NCBI RefSeq assembly: GCF_000269985.1
Contig: NC_016109.1
Location: forward strand, 3,658,001 to 3,722,000
Direction of reading: 5' to 3'
Length of the DNA stretch: 64,000 bases
From: Kitasatospora setae KM-6054
GTDB lineage: Bacteria > Actinomycetota > Actinomycetes > Streptomycetales > Streptomycetaceae
Within the stretch, counting starts at the first letter, position 1. Every line of letters begins with the position of its first letter. Shown piece after piece: positions 43,861-54,049 of this stretch. Under the pieces are notes generated by a model. It was not told the DNA's origin, did no database searches, and saw only the letters and a list, made by a program, of their open reading frames with translations. The position numbers were made by a program, and so were the translations under genes.

Positions 43861-44985
43861 CTACAGCGTCCCGAGGGTGACCTCCGCGGTCTTGCCCTGC
43901 CCGTCCCGCTGGTAGCCGACGGTGACCTTGTCGCCGGGGCTGAGCGAGGCCAGCGCGGTGGTCAGCGCGGAGGGGCCGCTGATCGCGGTGTCGTTGACCT
44001 TGGTGATCACGTCGCCCGCCTGCAGCCCGGCGGAGGCTGCGGGGCCGCCGCCGGTCACCGAGACCACCGCGGCGCCGGCCGGCTGGAAGTTCGCGTCGAA
44101 GTACGGGCGGACGGTCACCCCGAGCGCGGCCCGGCCGGAGTTGCTGACCTTGCCGTCCTTGATCAGCTGGTTGGCGATGCTGGTGACGGTGGCCGCCGGG
44201 ATGGCGAAGCCGATGCCGGGCGCGGCCGAGCCGTTCAGCTCCGGGTCGACGGCGGTCAGCGTGTTGATCCCGATCACCTGGCTGGAGAGGTTGACCAGCG
44301 CGCCGCCGCTGTTGCCGGGGTTGATCGCGGCCGAGGTCTGCACCATGTTGCCGATGGTGGCGCCGGGCGAGCCGGCCGACTGCGGCTCGCTGACCGTCCG
44401 CCCGACCGCCGAGACGATGCCCTGGGTGACGCTGCTGGACAGCCCGAGCGGGCTGCCCATCGCCAGCGTGATCTGCCCGACCGAGACCTTCGCGCTGTCC
44501 GCGAAGGCCGCCGGCTTGAGGCCGCTGGGCGTGCTGGACAGCTTGATCACCGCGAGGTCGGACTCCGGGTAGCTGCCGACCAGGGTGGCGTCCAGCGGCT
44601 TGGTGCTGTTGGCCAGCGTCACGGTGAAGGTGGTGGCGGTGCCGACCACGTGCGCGTTGGTGACGATGTCGCCCTTGTCGTCGAAGACGATCCCGGAGCC
44701 GAGGCTGTCGCCCGCGGTGATCTGCACCACGGAGGGCAGCACCTGCGAGATCACCTGCTGGTAGTCCTGCTCCAGCTGGTTGCTGCTGGACGGGGCGGGC
44801 GCGGACGAGGACGAGGAGCTGTCGGCCGCCGCGCCGGTGCCGTCCTTCGAACTGGAGCAACCCGTCGCCAGCAGCGCCGCGGCGGCGATCGCCGCCGCGG
44901 GCCCGAGCCACAGCTTGGGCCCGGTGGGCCGGGGACCGGCCGGGATCGGACGGGTCGGTTCCTTCTTCGGGCGCACGGCGGCCAC
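43861..44985 (-). CDS. HtrA/DegP-like lipoprotein serine protease with PDZ domain
   Basis: A 374-residue exported protease. A signal region with the lipobox LLATGCSSS (Cys about 43) precedes a low-complexity linker. The trypsin-like triad is His near 110 (VTNAHVVGT), Asp near 140 (YPESDLAVIK) and Ser near 225 (INPGNSGGALV). A PDZ domain is at the C-terminus (SAGLQAGDVITKVNDTAISG). It should be anchored outside the membrane and degrade damaged proteins. Convergent with the kinase gene. Confidence 0.87.
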   Translation of the reverse strand: MAAVRPKKEPTRPIPAGPRPTGPKLWLGPAAAIAAAALLATGCSSSKDGTGAAADSSSSSSAPAPSSSNQLEQDYQQVISQVLPSVVQITAGDSLGSGIVFDDKGDIVTNAHVVGTATTFTVTLANSTKPLDATLVGSYPESDLAVIKLSSTPSGLKPAAFADSAKVSVGQITLAMGSPLGLSSSVTQGIVSAVGRTVSEPQSAGSPGATIGNMVQTSAAINPGNSGGALVNLSSQVIGINTLTAVDPELNGSAAPGIGFAIPAATVTSIANQLIKDGKVSNSGRAALGVTVRPYFDANFQPAGAAVVSVTGGGPAASAGLQAGDVITKVNDTAISGPSALTTALASLSPGDKVTVGYQRDGQGKTAEVTLGTL

Positions 44986-45089
44986 CTCCGGTCGCTGGAC
45001 AGAGCTTCGTCACTATTGCACCGAAATGTCCGAATGCTCGTGCGGACACACCACACCACCGGCAAATGGCCGCCGTCTAGGATCGGCCC

Positions 45090-46064
45090 ATGACCTGGTT
45101 GATCACCGGCGGTGCCGGTTACATCGGCGGACACGTAGTCAAGGAGCTGGCCGAGGCCGGCGAGCCGGTGGTCGTCCTGGACGACCTGAGCAGCGGCTCC
45201 GCCGACCGCCTGCCGGCCGGCGTCCCCCTGGTGGTGGGCTCCACGCTGGACCGCCCGCTGCTGGACAAGGTGATCGCCGAGCACGGCGTGACCGGCATCC
45301 TGCACATCGCCGCCAAGAAGCAGGTCGGCGAGTCGGTCAGCGAGCCGCTGCACTACTACCAGGAGAACGTCGAGGGCCTGCGCCTGGTGCTGGAGGCCGC
45401 GGTGGCCGGCGGCGTGCGCCGGATCCTGCTCTCCTCCTCCGCCGCCGTCTACGGCATGCCGGACGTCGACCTGGTGACCGAGTCGACCCCGTGCGCGCCG
45501 ATCAACCCGTACGGCGAGACCAAGCTGGTCGGCGAGTGGCTGCTGAACGCCTCCGCCACCGCCTACGGGATGTCCACCGTGGCGCTGCGCTACTTCAACG
45601 TGGCGGGCGCGGCCTCCCCCGAGCTGTCCGACGAGGGCGTCACCAACCTGGTCCCGATGGTGTTCGAGCGGCTGGCCGCCGGGCAGCCGCCGCGGGTCTT
45701 CGGCGCCGACTACCCGACCCCGGACGGCACCTGCGTCCGCGACTTCATCCACGTCTCGGACATCGCCTCCGCCCACCTGGCGGCGGTCCGCCGGCTGAAC
45801 GCGGCCGGGCCGCAGGAGCGGGTCAACCTGGCCCTGAACATCGGCCGCGGCGAGGGCGTCTCGGTGCGGGAGATGCTGGCCGAGATCGGCGCGGTGACCG
45901 GCCTGGACACCACCCCCGAGATCACCCCGCGGCGGGCCGGCGACCCGGCCCGGGTGGTGGCCGCCGCCGACCTGATCCGGCAGGAGCTCGGCTGGAGCGC
46001 CCGCCACGACGTCCGCGAGATGGTCGCCTCGGCCTGGGCCGGCTGGCAGCACCGCCACCCGTAG
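45090..46064 (+). CDS. galE: UDP-glucose 4-epimerase
   Basis: GalE interconverts UDP-glucose and UDP-galactose. The 324-residue product shows the NAD loop GGAGYIGGHVVKELA at residues 7-21 and the catalytic YGETK (Tyr and Lys) near 140. A TAGGAT -10 element ends seven bases before the ATG, so the mRNA may be leaderless. Upstream (44986-45089) is a gap with no other gene. It is convergent with the propeller kinase gene. Confidence 0.9.
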   Translation: MTWLITGGAGYIGGHVVKELAEAGEPVVVLDDLSSGSADRLPAGVPLVVGSTLDRPLLDKVIAEHGVTGILHIAAKKQVGESVSEPLHYYQENVEGLRLVLEAAVAGGVRRILLSSSAAVYGMPDVDLVTESTPCAPINPYGETKLVGEWLLNASATAYGMSTVALRYFNVAGAASPELSDEGVTNLVPMVFERLAAGQPPRVFGADYPTPDGTCVRDFIHVSDIASAHLAAVRRLNAAGPQERVNLALNIGRGEGVSVREMLAEIGAVTGLDTTPEITPRRAGDPARVVAAADLIRQELGWSARHDVREMVASAWAGWQHRHP

Positions 46065-46086
46065 CCCCGGCCCGCCCGTACGGCAG

Positions 46087-46118
46087 CGGCCCCGGACCTC
46101 GCGCGAGGTCCGGGGCCG
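46087..46118. terminator. Bidirectional hairpin between convergent genes
   Basis: A 15-bp perfect stem (CGGCCCCGGACCTCG and its complement) with a two-base loop, followed by TACCGTTT on the plus strand, lies 22 bp past galE and 18 bp from the kinase stop. Confidence 0.65.
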
Positions 46119-46135
46119 TACCGTTTCCTCCCGGC

Positions 46136-48505
46136 CTACTGCGGGACGGCGGTGCCGTAGAAGGAGTCCAGCGCGTACACGCAGCGGTCCTTGGAGCCGA
46201 CGAACACCCGGCCGCCGACCGCCACCGGGGAGCCGGTCAGCTCGCCCTTGGTGCCCAGCTCCCAGCGCAGCCGGCCGGTGGCCAGCTCCAGGGTGTGCAG
46301 CGACTGGTCGCGGCTGCCCAGGTGGACCAGGCCCTCGGCGACCGCCGGGGATCCGACCAGCTCGCCCCGGGTGGTGTAGCGCCAGCGCTCCCGGCCGCCG
46401 GCCGCCTCGAAGGCGAACAGCGTGTCGCCGGAGCCCAGCAGTACCGTCCCGTCGGCGACCACGGCCGGCTCGGCGCCCTGCCGGGCGGCGGTGGCGGCCC
46501 GCCACAGGCCGCGGCCGGTGGCGGCGTCCAGCGCGTACAGGGTGCCGAGGTAGTCGGCGACGTACACCGCGCGGCCGTCCACCGCGGGCGGGGTGAACAG
46601 CACCACCGGCGCGTCGAACCGCCAGCGCTCGGCGCCGGTGGCCGCGTCCAGCGCGTGCACCCGCTGACCGGACGTCACGTACAGCACGCCGCCGCGCTCG
46701 ACCGGGCGGGACGGCACCTCGCCGCCCAGCGGCACCGCCCAGCGCACCCCGCCGCCCAGCGGGTCCACGCAGTGCAGCCGGCCGCCGCCCTGGTAGTAGG
46801 CGGCGCCGGCGATCAGCGCCGGCCCGGACTGCGGGTTCTCGTACTCCTGCTGGGCGTCGTCGGTCCGCCACAGCTCGGCGCCGGTGGCCGCCGCGCGCAG
46901 CTGCACGCCGCCGCCGCGCACGCCGCAGCAGAGCACGCCGTCGGCGGCGTCCAGCGCGTACACCCAGCCGTCCAGCGAGTGGCGCCAGCGCTCGGTGCCG
47001 TCGGCGGCGTCCACCGTGTACAGGTGCGGGCCGTCGGCGGCGTGCACCCGGCCGCCGTCCACGGCCAGCGCCCAGGCCACGTCCCGGGTCTTCCAGCGGC
47101 GCTCGCCGGAGCCGATGTCCAGCGCGTGCACCTCGAAGCTGGAGGCGAACAGCGTGCCGTCGGCGACCACCGGGGTGCCCCACACGTCGTTCGACATCCG
47201 GAACCGCCAGGGCCGCCAGCGGGCCGCGGGCTGCGGCGGGGCGGCGGACGGGGCCGGGCTGCGGCGCACCCAGTCGGTGCCGGCCGGGGCGGGCACGGGC
47301 GCGGCGGGCTCCGCCCGCGGCCCGGGGCCTATCGGCACCTGCGCCCCGGACAGCCGGATCTCGCCGTCCGGGCCCCCGGGGCCGCCGGGCTCCGGGCGGC
47401 GGTGCGGACGGACCCGCTCGGTGGCGATCTCGGACTCGGAGACCGGCCCGGCCCCGGCGGCCCGGGCCGCGACCGGCACCGGCGGCAGCGGCGGCGGCCC
47501 GACCGGCTGGGCCGGCAGCTCGACCTGCCGCTGGGACGGCGGCGGGGCCTGGAGCCCCGACTGCGGCTGCGGCTGCGCCGGCGGGCGGGCCGGCTGCTGG
47601 GCGGCGACGGGGCGCCTGCTGCTGCGCTTGGCCTCGATCAGGTCGAGCGCGGCGGGCGGCAGCCAGTCGCCGGCCTCGCCGGAGGCGTCCTCCCGGGAGA
47701 ACAGGTGCGGGGCCAGCTCGGCCTGGATCTGGGCGGGAGTCGGCCGGTGCTCGGCGGCGGGCCGCATGCAGGCCCGCACCAGGTCGACCAGCTCGGCCGG
47801 CAGCCCGGACAGGTCGGGCTGGTCGCGCAGCAGCTGGAACACCGTCTCGACCGGGTTGGCGCCGCGGTACGGCGGGTGCCCGGTGGCGCAGAACACCACC
47901 AGCGAGCCGAGCGAGAACACGTCGCTGGCGCCGGTCACGCTGCGGCTGTCGCGGGCCTGCTCGGGCGACATGTAGGCGGGCGTGCCGACCGCGACGTTGG
48001 TCATGGTCAGCCGGGTGCTGGAGACCCCGGCGGCGATGCCGAAGTCGATCACCCGCGGCCCGTCCTCGACCACCAGCACGTTGGACGGCTTGAGGTCCCG
48101 GTGCACCAGCCCGGCCGCGTGGATGGACTGCAGCGCCTCGGCGATGCCCGCGGTCAGCCAGCGCACCGCGTCGGCGGGCAGCGGCCCGCAGTCGTTGACC
48201 AGGTCCTCCAGCGAGGGCGCGGGCACGTACGCGGTGGCCAGCCACGGGACGGCCGCGTCGGCGTCCGCGTCCACCACGGCGGCGGTGTAGAAGCCGCCGA
48301 CCGTCTTGGCCGCGGCGATCTCGCGGGCGAAGCGGACCCGGAACAGGTTGTCCTCGGCCAGCTCGCTGCGGACGGTCTTGATGGCCACCCGGCGCCCCGA
48401 GGCCGACCGGGCCAGGTACACCAGGCCCATGCCGCCCGCGCCGAGCCGGGCCAGCACTTCGAAGGGCCCGATCCGCCTCGGATCGTGCGCCGTCAGCTGG
48501 TCCAC
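46136..48505 (-). CDS. Ser/Thr protein kinase with PQQ-type beta-propeller
   Basis: A 789-residue protein. The N-terminal kinase domain has GAGGMG near residue 22, the catalytic loop HRDLKPSN near 132 and the DFG motif near 153. A Pro-rich linker of about 100 residues follows. The C-terminal 390 residues form tryptophan-docking repeats with units such as [35 protein letters not shown] and [18 protein letters not shown], the PQQ/YWTD-like blades. It has no membrane helix, so the propeller may act inside the cell as a binding module. The substrate is not evident. Confidence 0.85.
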   Translation of the reverse strand: MDQLTAHDPRRIGPFEVLARLGAGGMGLVYLARSASGRRVAIKTVRSELAEDNLFRVRFAREIAAAKTVGGFYTAAVVDADADAAVPWLATAYVPAPSLEDLVNDCGPLPADAVRWLTAGIAEALQSIHAAGLVHRDLKPSNVLVVEDGPRVIDFGIAAGVSSTRLTMTNVAVGTPAYMSPEQARDSRSVTGASDVFSLGSLVVFCATGHPPYRGANPVETVFQLLRDQPDLSGLPAELVDLVRACMRPAAEHRPTPAQIQAELAPHLFSREDASGEAGDWLPPAALDLIEAKRSSRRPVAAQQPARPPAQPQPQSGLQAPPPSQRQVELPAQPVGPPPLPPVPVAARAAGAGPVSESEIATERVRPHRRPEPGGPGGPDGEIRLSGAQVPIGPGPRAEPAAPVPAPAGTDWVRRSPAPSAAPPQPAARWRPWRFRMSNDVWGTPVVADGTLFASSFEVHALDIGSGERRWKTRDVAWALAVDGGRVHAADGPHLYTVDAADGTERWRHSLDGWVYALDAADGVLCCGVRGGGVQLRAAATGAELWRTDDAQQEYENPQSGPALIAGAAYYQGGGRLHCVDPLGGGVRWAVPLGGEVPSRPVERGGVLYVTSGQRVHALDAATGAERWRFDAPVVLFTPPAVDGRAVYVADYLGTLYALDAATGRGLWRAATAARQGAEPAVVADGTVLLGSGDTLFAFEAAGGRERWRYTTRGELVGSPAVAEGLVHLGSRDQSLHTLELATGRLRWELGTKGELTGSPVAVGGRVFVGSKDRCVYALDSFYGTAVPQ

Positions 48506-48774
48506 TCCTCAGCCACCTCCCCTTCCGCCAACGCCCCCCGGCGGTGGCGCCCCCCGATTCTCCAATGCCCGCCGCCCGGGAGCCAATCTCCCCCGCCCGG
48601 GACACGCCCCCGGGTACCGGAGCCCCGCCCTCCGAGTGGCCCGGCGGCACCACCCGGACGGCCCCCAGCTGACTTGTCGTCACGCTGTGGGGTCATCAGC
48701 ACACGGGGGGGCAACAACTCACGCGGAAAAGGCACGTTTTCCCCCCTCGCCCGGACTAATAGTCGCACTACCGA

Positions 48775-48803
48775 TTAGCGCCAAGATCTTGCCGCTGTAA
48801 GCT
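48775..48803 (+). promoter_or_regulatory. Putative promoter of the TetR gene
   Basis: TTAGCG at 48775-48780 and TAAGCT at 48798-48803, 17 bases apart, precede the ATG by seven bases, so the mRNA could be leaderless. The rest of 48506-48774 shows no gene; it is the divergent promoter region of the kinase and TetR genes, rich in CCCGG. Confidence 0.4.
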
Positions 48804-48809
48804 GACGGC

Positions 48810-49451
48810 ATGACAGGACAAGTTCGCACCGTCGACGGTCGCGTCGCCGGGCGGCGCGGACAGGAGACGCGGCAGAAGCTGCTCGACTGCCTCCGCGAGA
48901 TGCTCAGCACGTCGCCGTACCGGGACGTCAAGGTCATCGACGTCGCCCGTATGGCGGGAACCTCCCCCGCGACCTTCTACCAGTACTTCCCGGATGTCGA
49001 GGGCGCAGTCCTTGAGATCGCCGAGGAAATGGCCGAGGACAGCGGCGGGCTCAAAGAGCTCGTCGATGGAAAGTCCTGGGCGGGAAAGACCGGCTTCACC
49101 ACTTCCGAAGAACTGGTGGACGGATTCCTCGCCTTCTGGCGCAAGAATGACGCCATTCTCCGAGTGGTCACACTCGGTGCCGCGGAAGGGGACAAGCGGT
49201 TCTTCAAGATCCGCATGAAGGTCCTCAACTCGGTGGCCGGCCCGCTCACCGAAGCCGTGCGCAACAATCAGGGCAAGACCGACAAGACGGTCGAACCGGC
49301 GGCGATCGCCGGCGCCCTGGTGTCGCTGCTCGCCTCGGCCGCCGAGCACGGCAAGGCGTTCACCTCGTGGGGCGTGAAGGTCAAGGACCTCAAGCCCAAC
49401 CTGGCGCTCCAGGTGTACCTGGGAGTCACCGGAAAGAAGCCGCCGAAGTAA
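48810..49451 (+). CDS. TetR-family regulator
   Basis: A 213-residue repressor. The N-terminal HTH is ETRQKLLDCLREMLSTSPYR, then KVIDVARMAGTSPATFYQYF near residue 50. The ligand domain is helical, with no recognised ligand. It is transcribed convergently to the FabH-like gene and divergently from the propeller kinase. Its target is unknown; a lipid-related role is suggested only by the neighbouring gene. Confidence 0.85.
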   Translation: MTGQVRTVDGRVAGRRGQETRQKLLDCLREMLSTSPYRDVKVIDVARMAGTSPATFYQYFPDVEGAVLEIAEEMAEDSGGLKELVDGKSWAGKTGFTTSEELVDGFLAFWRKNDAILRVVTLGAAEGDKRFFKIRMKVLNSVAGPLTEAVRNNQGKTDKTVEPAAIAGALVSLLASAAEHGKAFTSWGVKVKDLKPNLALQVYLGVTGKKPPK

Positions 49452-49563
49452 GACAGCAGCCCGCCACTGGCGCTCGGCCCCGGTTCCTGTCCGGGTGTGT
49501 CGGATGCGGCCGTGCCTCGGGGGAGGTTCGCCGACGTACCGCGGAGCGCCGTCCTTCAACGGA

Positions 49564-49608
49564 CGGAGGGGCGGCCGGGAGGATGTTCTCCTCCCGGCCG
49601 CCCCTCCG
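49564..49608. terminator. Strong bidirectional hairpin
   Basis: A 20-bp perfect stem (CGGAGGGGCGGCCGGGAGGA at 49564-49583 with its complement at 49589-49608) and a TGTTC loop lie between the convergent TetR and FabH-like genes. Confidence 0.75.
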
Positions 49609-49631
49609 CCGTCTCCGGCCCCGCCGACCCG

Positions 49632-50576
49632 TCAGGGGCAGCGCACGACCTGCCCGGCGTAGGCCAGGCCGCCGCCGAAGCCGAACAGCAGCACCGGGTC
49701 GCCGCTGTGCAGCTCGCCGCGCTCGACCAGCTTGGAGAGGGCGAGCGGGATCGAGGCGGCGGAGGTGTTGCCGGAGTCGACCACGTCGCGGGCGACCACC
49801 GCGTCCTCGGCCAGGCCGAGCTTGCCGGCGATGGCGTCGATGATCCGCAGGTTGGCCTGGTGGGCGACGAAGCCGCGCAGCTCGGACGGCTCGATGCCGG
49901 CCTTCTCGCAGGCCTTCCGGGCCAGCGGGGCGACCTGGGTGGTGGCCCAGCGGAACACGGTCTGGCCCTGCTGGCTGATGACCGGCTTCCAGCCGCTGAT
50001 CGCGACCGCCTCGCCCTTCTCCGGCTCGGAGCCCCACACCACCGGGCCGATGCCGGCCTGCTCGTCGGGGACCGCCTCCAGCACGGCGGCGCCCGCGCCG
50101 TCGCCGAAGATCACGCAGGTGGTGCGGTCGGTCCAGTCGATGATGTCGGACATCCGCTCCACGCCGACCACCAGCGCCCGGGTGGCCGCGCCGGCCCGGA
50201 TCGCGTGGTCGGCGGTGGCCAGCGCGTACGAGAAGCCCGAGCAGGCGGTGTTCAGCTCGTACGCGGCGGGGGCGGGGATGCCGAGGCGGGCGGCGACGGC
50301 GGCGGCGGTGTTGGGGCTGCGCTCGACCGCGGTGCAGGTGGCGACGGCGACCAGGTCGACCTGGTCGGGCGTCACGCCCGCGTGGGCGAGGGCCTTCTCG
50401 GCGGCGGCGACCGCGAGGTCGACCAGGGTCTCCTCCTGCGCGATGTGCCGGGTGCGGATGCCGACCCGGGAGCGGATCCACTCGTCGTCGGTGTCGACCA
50501 TCGCCGAGAGCTCGTCGTTGCCGAGGACCTTCGACGGCTGGTGGTGGCCAAGCGCCACGATGCGGGAGGCGGTCAT
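49632..50576 (-). CDS. Ketoacyl-ACP synthase III (FabH-like)
   Basis: A 314-residue thiolase-fold enzyme with the FabH triad: Cys in NTACSGFSY near 109, His in GFVAHQANLRI near 240 and Asn in VDSGNTSAAS near 270. FabH condenses acyl-CoA with malonyl-ACP to start fatty-acid synthesis. No other fab genes adjoin, so it may be a dedicated starter enzyme rather than the housekeeping copy. ATG at 50576 (MTASRIVALG) was chosen; a slightly earlier ATG exists. Confidence 0.86.
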   Translation of the reverse strand: MTASRIVALGHHQPSKVLGNDELSAMVDTDDEWIRSRVGIRTRHIAQEETLVDLAVAAAEKALAHAGVTPDQVDLVAVATCTAVERSPNTAAAVAARLGIPAPAAYELNTACSGFSYALATADHAIRAGAATRALVVGVERMSDIIDWTDRTTCVIFGDGAGAAVLEAVPDEQAGIGPVVWGSEPEKGEAVAISGWKPVISQQGQTVFRWATTQVAPLARKACEKAGIEPSELRGFVAHQANLRIIDAIAGKLGLAEDAVVARDVVDSGNTSAASIPLALSKLVERGELHSGDPVLLFGFGGGLAYAGQVVRCP

Positions 50577-50672
50577 ACAGCCACTCAACCGGGTTACCGG
50601 TGAGTCAGGAGGTAACGCCCCGGCACAGGATCGGGTGCCGGATGCTGTAAAAACCTCACAAACCGGCCGGGG

Positions 50673-51587
50673 TCAGGCGGCCAGCGCGGGGGCGTCGCCC
50701 ATCAGGATCATCGGGTGCAGCGCCGGGTCGAGGGTCCGGATCAGCTCGACCATGTGGTCCTCGGTGAGCGAGACGCAGCCGTGGGTGGGGCCGCCGTGGT
50801 CGAGGTGCAGCCAGATGCCGCCGCCCTTGGCGGCGCCCTGCGGGTAGGTGGTGTCCAGCGGGGAGGTGCCCTCGACCCGGTTGTAGTTGATCGCGACCAC
50901 GTAGTCGAAGGAGCCGGCCAGCGGCTCGTTGTTGAAGCCGCGCCCGGACATCACGAACTTCTTGTTCTCGTCGTACGGGAGCTTGGAGCCGGGGTCGGCC
51001 TTGCGGCCGCCCGCGTCGGTGAGCGAGAACAGGCCGATCGGGCTGCGCAGGTCGCCGGAGCGGTGGTCGGCGGTCCAGCCCTTGTAGGCGTTGTGGGCCG
51101 GCCAGGCCTGGCCGGCCTGCCAGCTGCCGTCGTCGCCGCGGGTCCACAGCGTGACGGTGTTGTCGGAGGAGTCCTTGTCCTTGCCGCTGGCGACCAGCAG
51201 CTGGCGGGTGCCGGCCGGGACCTTGGACATCCAGTCGGCGCCGATGCCCGGGATGCTGGTGATCTTGTCCCGGTCGGAGCGGTCCGCGGCGGGCGCCTCG
51301 GTGTGCTGGGCCTCGGCGGCCTGCATCGGGACGACCTCGGGCTCCCGGTCGGGGGCCGCGCTGGCGGTGGCGTCCTGGAAGTTCCGGCCGGGGCCGACGG
51401 TGAACCAGCCGGCCGCGAGGGCCAGCAGGGTCGCGGTGCCGACGGTGAACTTGCGGGCCCGGCGCGCCTTCGGCTTGCGGCGGCTGCGGCGGGCGGCGGC
51501 TCGGCCCTGGGGCTGCCCGGCCTCGTCCCGGTCGGACGGCGCGGCGGCCGGACGGCGGTGCGAGGCGGAACGATGGGAACCGGACAT
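50673..51587 (-). CDS. L,D-transpeptidase (YkuD) with N-terminal membrane anchor
   Basis: A 304-residue protein with a basic cytosolic N-terminus, one hydrophobic anchor (VGTATLLALAAGWFTVG near 55) and a YkuD domain whose active site is HLDHGGPTHGCVSL with Cys near 270. Such enzymes make 3-3 cross-links in peptidoglycan or attach proteins. Here the domain follows a long linker (about residues 75-130). ATG at 51587 (MSGSHRSA) was chosen; the frame extends upstream. Confidence 0.85.
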   Translation of the reverse strand: MSGSHRSASHRRPAAAPSDRDEAGQPQGRAAARRSRRKPKARRARKFTVGTATLLALAAGWFTVGPGRNFQDATASAAPDREPEVVPMQAAEAQHTEAPAADRSDRDKITSIPGIGADWMSKVPAGTRQLLVASGKDKDSSDNTVTLWTRGDDGSWQAGQAWPAHNAYKGWTADHRSGDLRSPIGLFSLTDAGGRKADPGSKLPYDENKKFVMSGRGFNNEPLAGSFDYVVAINYNRVEGTSPLDTTYPQGAAKGGGIWLHLDHGGPTHGCVSLTEDHMVELIRTLDPALHPMILMGDAPALAA

Positions 51588-51730
51588 GCGGACGATCCTC
51601 CCAGACCTCATGGACGCGGCGGAACCCGGGCCGTGTGATGAGCCTGTGAGCATACGCGCCAGCGGAAACGTTTCTCCGTCACGACAACCGCCCCGGTTGC
51701 GCGTTCCGACCCCGCGCGCCCCCCGGGAAC

Positions 51731-51773
51731 GGCCCGCGCCCGGTGGCCGGAAACCGGTCACCGGGCGCGGGCC
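51731..51773. terminator. Hairpin after mqnE
   Basis: A 15-bp perfect stem (GGCCCGCGCCCGGTG with its complement) surrounds a 13-base loop that itself can pair (GCCGG/CCGGT). It lies 14 bp past the mqnE stop on the minus strand. Confidence 0.6.
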
Positions 51774-51786
51774 GGACCCACGGGGG

Positions 51787-52950
51787 TCAGAGGCGCATCG
51801 CCTGCGGGGTCTCCCGGCGGTTCAGGTCCGGGCCGTCGTACTCGCGGATGATCTCGTAGCGGGTGTTCCGCTCGACCGGGCGGAAGCCGGCGTCCCGGAT
51901 CAGGCCGAGCAGGTCGTCGCGGCCCAGCTTGTTCGGGGTGCCGAAGTTGTCCGCGTCGTGGGTGATCTTGTACTCGACCACCGAGCCGTCCATGTCGTCC
52001 GCGCCGTGGCTGAGCGCCAGCTGGGCGGTGGTGACGCCGTGCATCACCCAGAAGACCTTGACGTGCGGGACGTTGTCGAACAGCAGCCGGGACACCGCGA
52101 AGGTCTTCAGCGCCTCGGCGCCGGTGGCCATCTCGGTGCGCGCCATCAGGCGGTTGCGGACCTTGCCGTCCTTGGAGTCGTGGAAGTCGTGCTGGTAGCG
52201 CAGCGGGATGAAGACCTGGAAGCCGCCGGTCTCGTCCTGCAGCTCGCGCAGCCGCAGCACGTGGTCGACCCGGTGCCGGGGCTCCTCGATGTGGCCGTAG
52301 AGCATGGTGGCCGGGGTCTTCAGGCCCTTCTCGTGCGCCAGGCGGTGGATCCGCGACCAGTCCTCCCAGTGGGTGTCGTGGTCGACGATGTGCTGGCGGA
52401 CCTCCCAGTCGAAGATCTCCGCGCCGCCGCCGGTCAGCGACTCCAGGCCGGCCTCGATCAGCTCGTCCAGGATCTCGCTCGCGCTCAGGCCGCTGATCCG
52501 CTCGAACCAGTGGATCTCGGTGGCGGTGAACGCCTTCAGCGAGACGTTCGGCAGCGCCGCCTTCAGCTCCTTGAGGGAGCGCGGGTAGTAGCGCCACGGC
52601 AGGGTCGGGTGCAGGCCGTTGACGATGTGCAGCTCGGTCAGCGACTCCGACTCCATCGCCTTGGCGAGCCGGACGGCCTCCTCGATCCGCATCGTGTACG
52701 CGTCCTTCTCGCCCGGCTTGCGCTGGAACGAGCAGTACGCGCAGGAGGCGCTGCAGACGTTGGTCATGTTCAGGTGGCGGTTGACGTTGAAGTGGACGAC
52801 GTCGCCGTTCTTCCGCGTCCGCACGTGGTGCGCCAGGCCGCCCAGCCAGGCCAGGTCGTCGCTCTCGTAGAGCGCGATCCCGTCCTCGCGGGTCAGCCGC
52901 TCACCGGCGTAGACCTTCGCCTCCAGCTCGCGCTTGAGCCCTGCGTCCAT
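51787..52950 (-). CDS. mqnE: Aminofutalosine synthase MqnE (radical SAM)
   Basis: A 387-residue radical-SAM enzyme of the futalosine menaquinone route, joining 3-((1-carboxyvinyl)oxy)benzoate with SAM to give aminofutalosine. The cluster motif is SASCAYCSFQRKPGEKDA near residue 70, with CxxxCxxC spacing, after VVHFNVNRHLNMTNV. Overall sequence character, as I recall it, matches SCO4494 closely. Neighbours (UbiX-like gene at 54630, Lrp gene at 54050) match the order in Streptomyces. ATG at 52950. Confidence 0.9.
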   Translation of the reverse strand: MDAGLKRELEAKVYAGERLTREDGIALYESDDLAWLGGLAHHVRTRKNGDVVHFNVNRHLNMTNVCSASCAYCSFQRKPGEKDAYTMRIEEAVRLAKAMESESLTELHIVNGLHPTLPWRYYPRSLKELKAALPNVSLKAFTATEIHWFERISGLSASEILDELIEAGLESLTGGGAEIFDWEVRQHIVDHDTHWEDWSRIHRLAHEKGLKTPATMLYGHIEEPRHRVDHVLRLRELQDETGGFQVFIPLRYQHDFHDSKDGKVRNRLMARTEMATGAEALKTFAVSRLLFDNVPHVKVFWVMHGVTTAQLALSHGADDMDGSVVEYKITHDADNFGTPNKLGRDDLLGLIRDAGFRPVERNTRYEIIREYDGPDLNRRETPQAMRL

Positions 52951-53003
52951 GCGGCGCTCCGCCTCCTTGCGACTTCGATTCGTTGCCGGAACCGAGACTA
53001 CGC

Positions 53004-53966
53004 CTAGGTAGCCAGCAGATCGGCCAGCAGGGCGGGGTCGAGGTTGCCACCGCTGACCACGGCCGCGAACACCCTCCCGCCGAGCTCCCCGGCGCGGTGG
53101 AAGTAGGCGGCGGGGGCGACCGCGCCGGAGGGCTCGGCGACCAGCCGGCCGCGCCGGGCCAGCAGGGCGACGGTGGCCCGGATCTCGTCCTCGGAGACGG
53201 TGACGATGTCGTCCACGTAGGCGGTGAGGTGCTCGAACGGGAGGACGCCGACCGACGGGGTGCGCAGGCCGTCGGCGATGGTCCGGTAGGTGTCGGCGAC
53301 CGGCCAGGCGGTGCGGACGCCCGCGCGCAGGCTCTGTTGCGCGTCGGCCGCCAGCTCCGGCTCCACGCCGACCACCCGGACGCCCGGGCAGGCCAGCTTG
53401 AGCGCGGCGGCCGTCCCGGAGATCAGCCCGCCGCCGGAGACCGGCACCAGCACGGTGTCCAGCTCGTCCGGGGCGTCCTCGGCGATCTCCAGGCCGACGG
53501 TGCCCTGGCCCGCGATGACGTACGGGTCGTCGTACGGCGGCACCCACACGTAGCCGTGCTCGGCGGCCAGCTCGGCCGGGACGGTGTCGCGCTGCTCGGC
53601 GGTCACGATCACCACCTCGGCGCCGAACGCGCGGGTGTTCTCGATCTTCACGGCGGGCGAGGTGTCGGGCATCACGATCACCGCCTTGATCCCGAGCCGC
53701 CGCGCCGCGTACGCCACCGCCTGGGCGTGGTTGCCGCTGGACTGGGCGACCACGCCCCTGGCCCGCTCCTCGTCGGTGAGCGCGGCCAGCCGGTTCGTCG
53801 CGCCGCGGATCTTGAACGCCCCGGTCGGCTGGAGGCCCTCCGGCTTCAGCCAGAGCCGCCGCCCGCCGTCCTCCGCCCACGGGCAGGGCAGCAGCGGGGT
53901 GCGCACCGCCGTGCCGGCGATCCGGCGCTGGGCGGCGCGCAGGTCTTCCAGGTCGACCAGGGACAT
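53004..53966 (-). CDS. Threonine dehydratase / serine-threonine ammonia-lyase
   Basis: A 320-residue PLP enzyme. The PLP lysine is in PTGAFKIRGATNRLAAL near residue 50, the phosphate loop is VPVSGGGLISG near 180, and SSGNHAQAVAYAARRLG sits between. It deaminates threonine to 2-oxobutanoate. The short length with no C-terminal ACT domain fits the catabolic or racemase-like class rather than biosynthetic IlvA. ATG at 53966 has GGAGGAG upstream. An Lrp-type regulator is its upstream neighbour. Confidence 0.85.
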   Translation of the reverse strand: MSLVDLEDLRAAQRRIAGTAVRTPLLPCPWAEDGGRRLWLKPEGLQPTGAFKIRGATNRLAALTDEERARGVVAQSSGNHAQAVAYAARRLGIKAVIVMPDTSPAVKIENTRAFGAEVVIVTAEQRDTVPAELAAEHGYVWVPPYDDPYVIAGQGTVGLEIAEDAPDELDTVLVPVSGGGLISGTAAALKLACPGVRVVGVEPELAADAQQSLRAGVRTAWPVADTYRTIADGLRTPSVGVLPFEHLTAYVDDIVTVSEDEIRATVALLARRGRLVAEPSGAVAPAAYFHRAGELGGRVFAAVVSGGNLDPALLADLLAT

Positions 53967-54049
53967 GACGGGCGCTCCTCCGGGGCTGGGCTCGGAACTC
54001 GGGGCCGGACTCGGAACTCGGGGCCGGGGGCCGGGTCTCGGGGCCGGGC

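Noticed and set aside
44780..48778. A plus-strand frame of about 1330 codons over galE and the propeller kinase
   Set aside because: It covers galE in a different frame and the kinase on the other strand, both with strong motifs. The frame has no domain.
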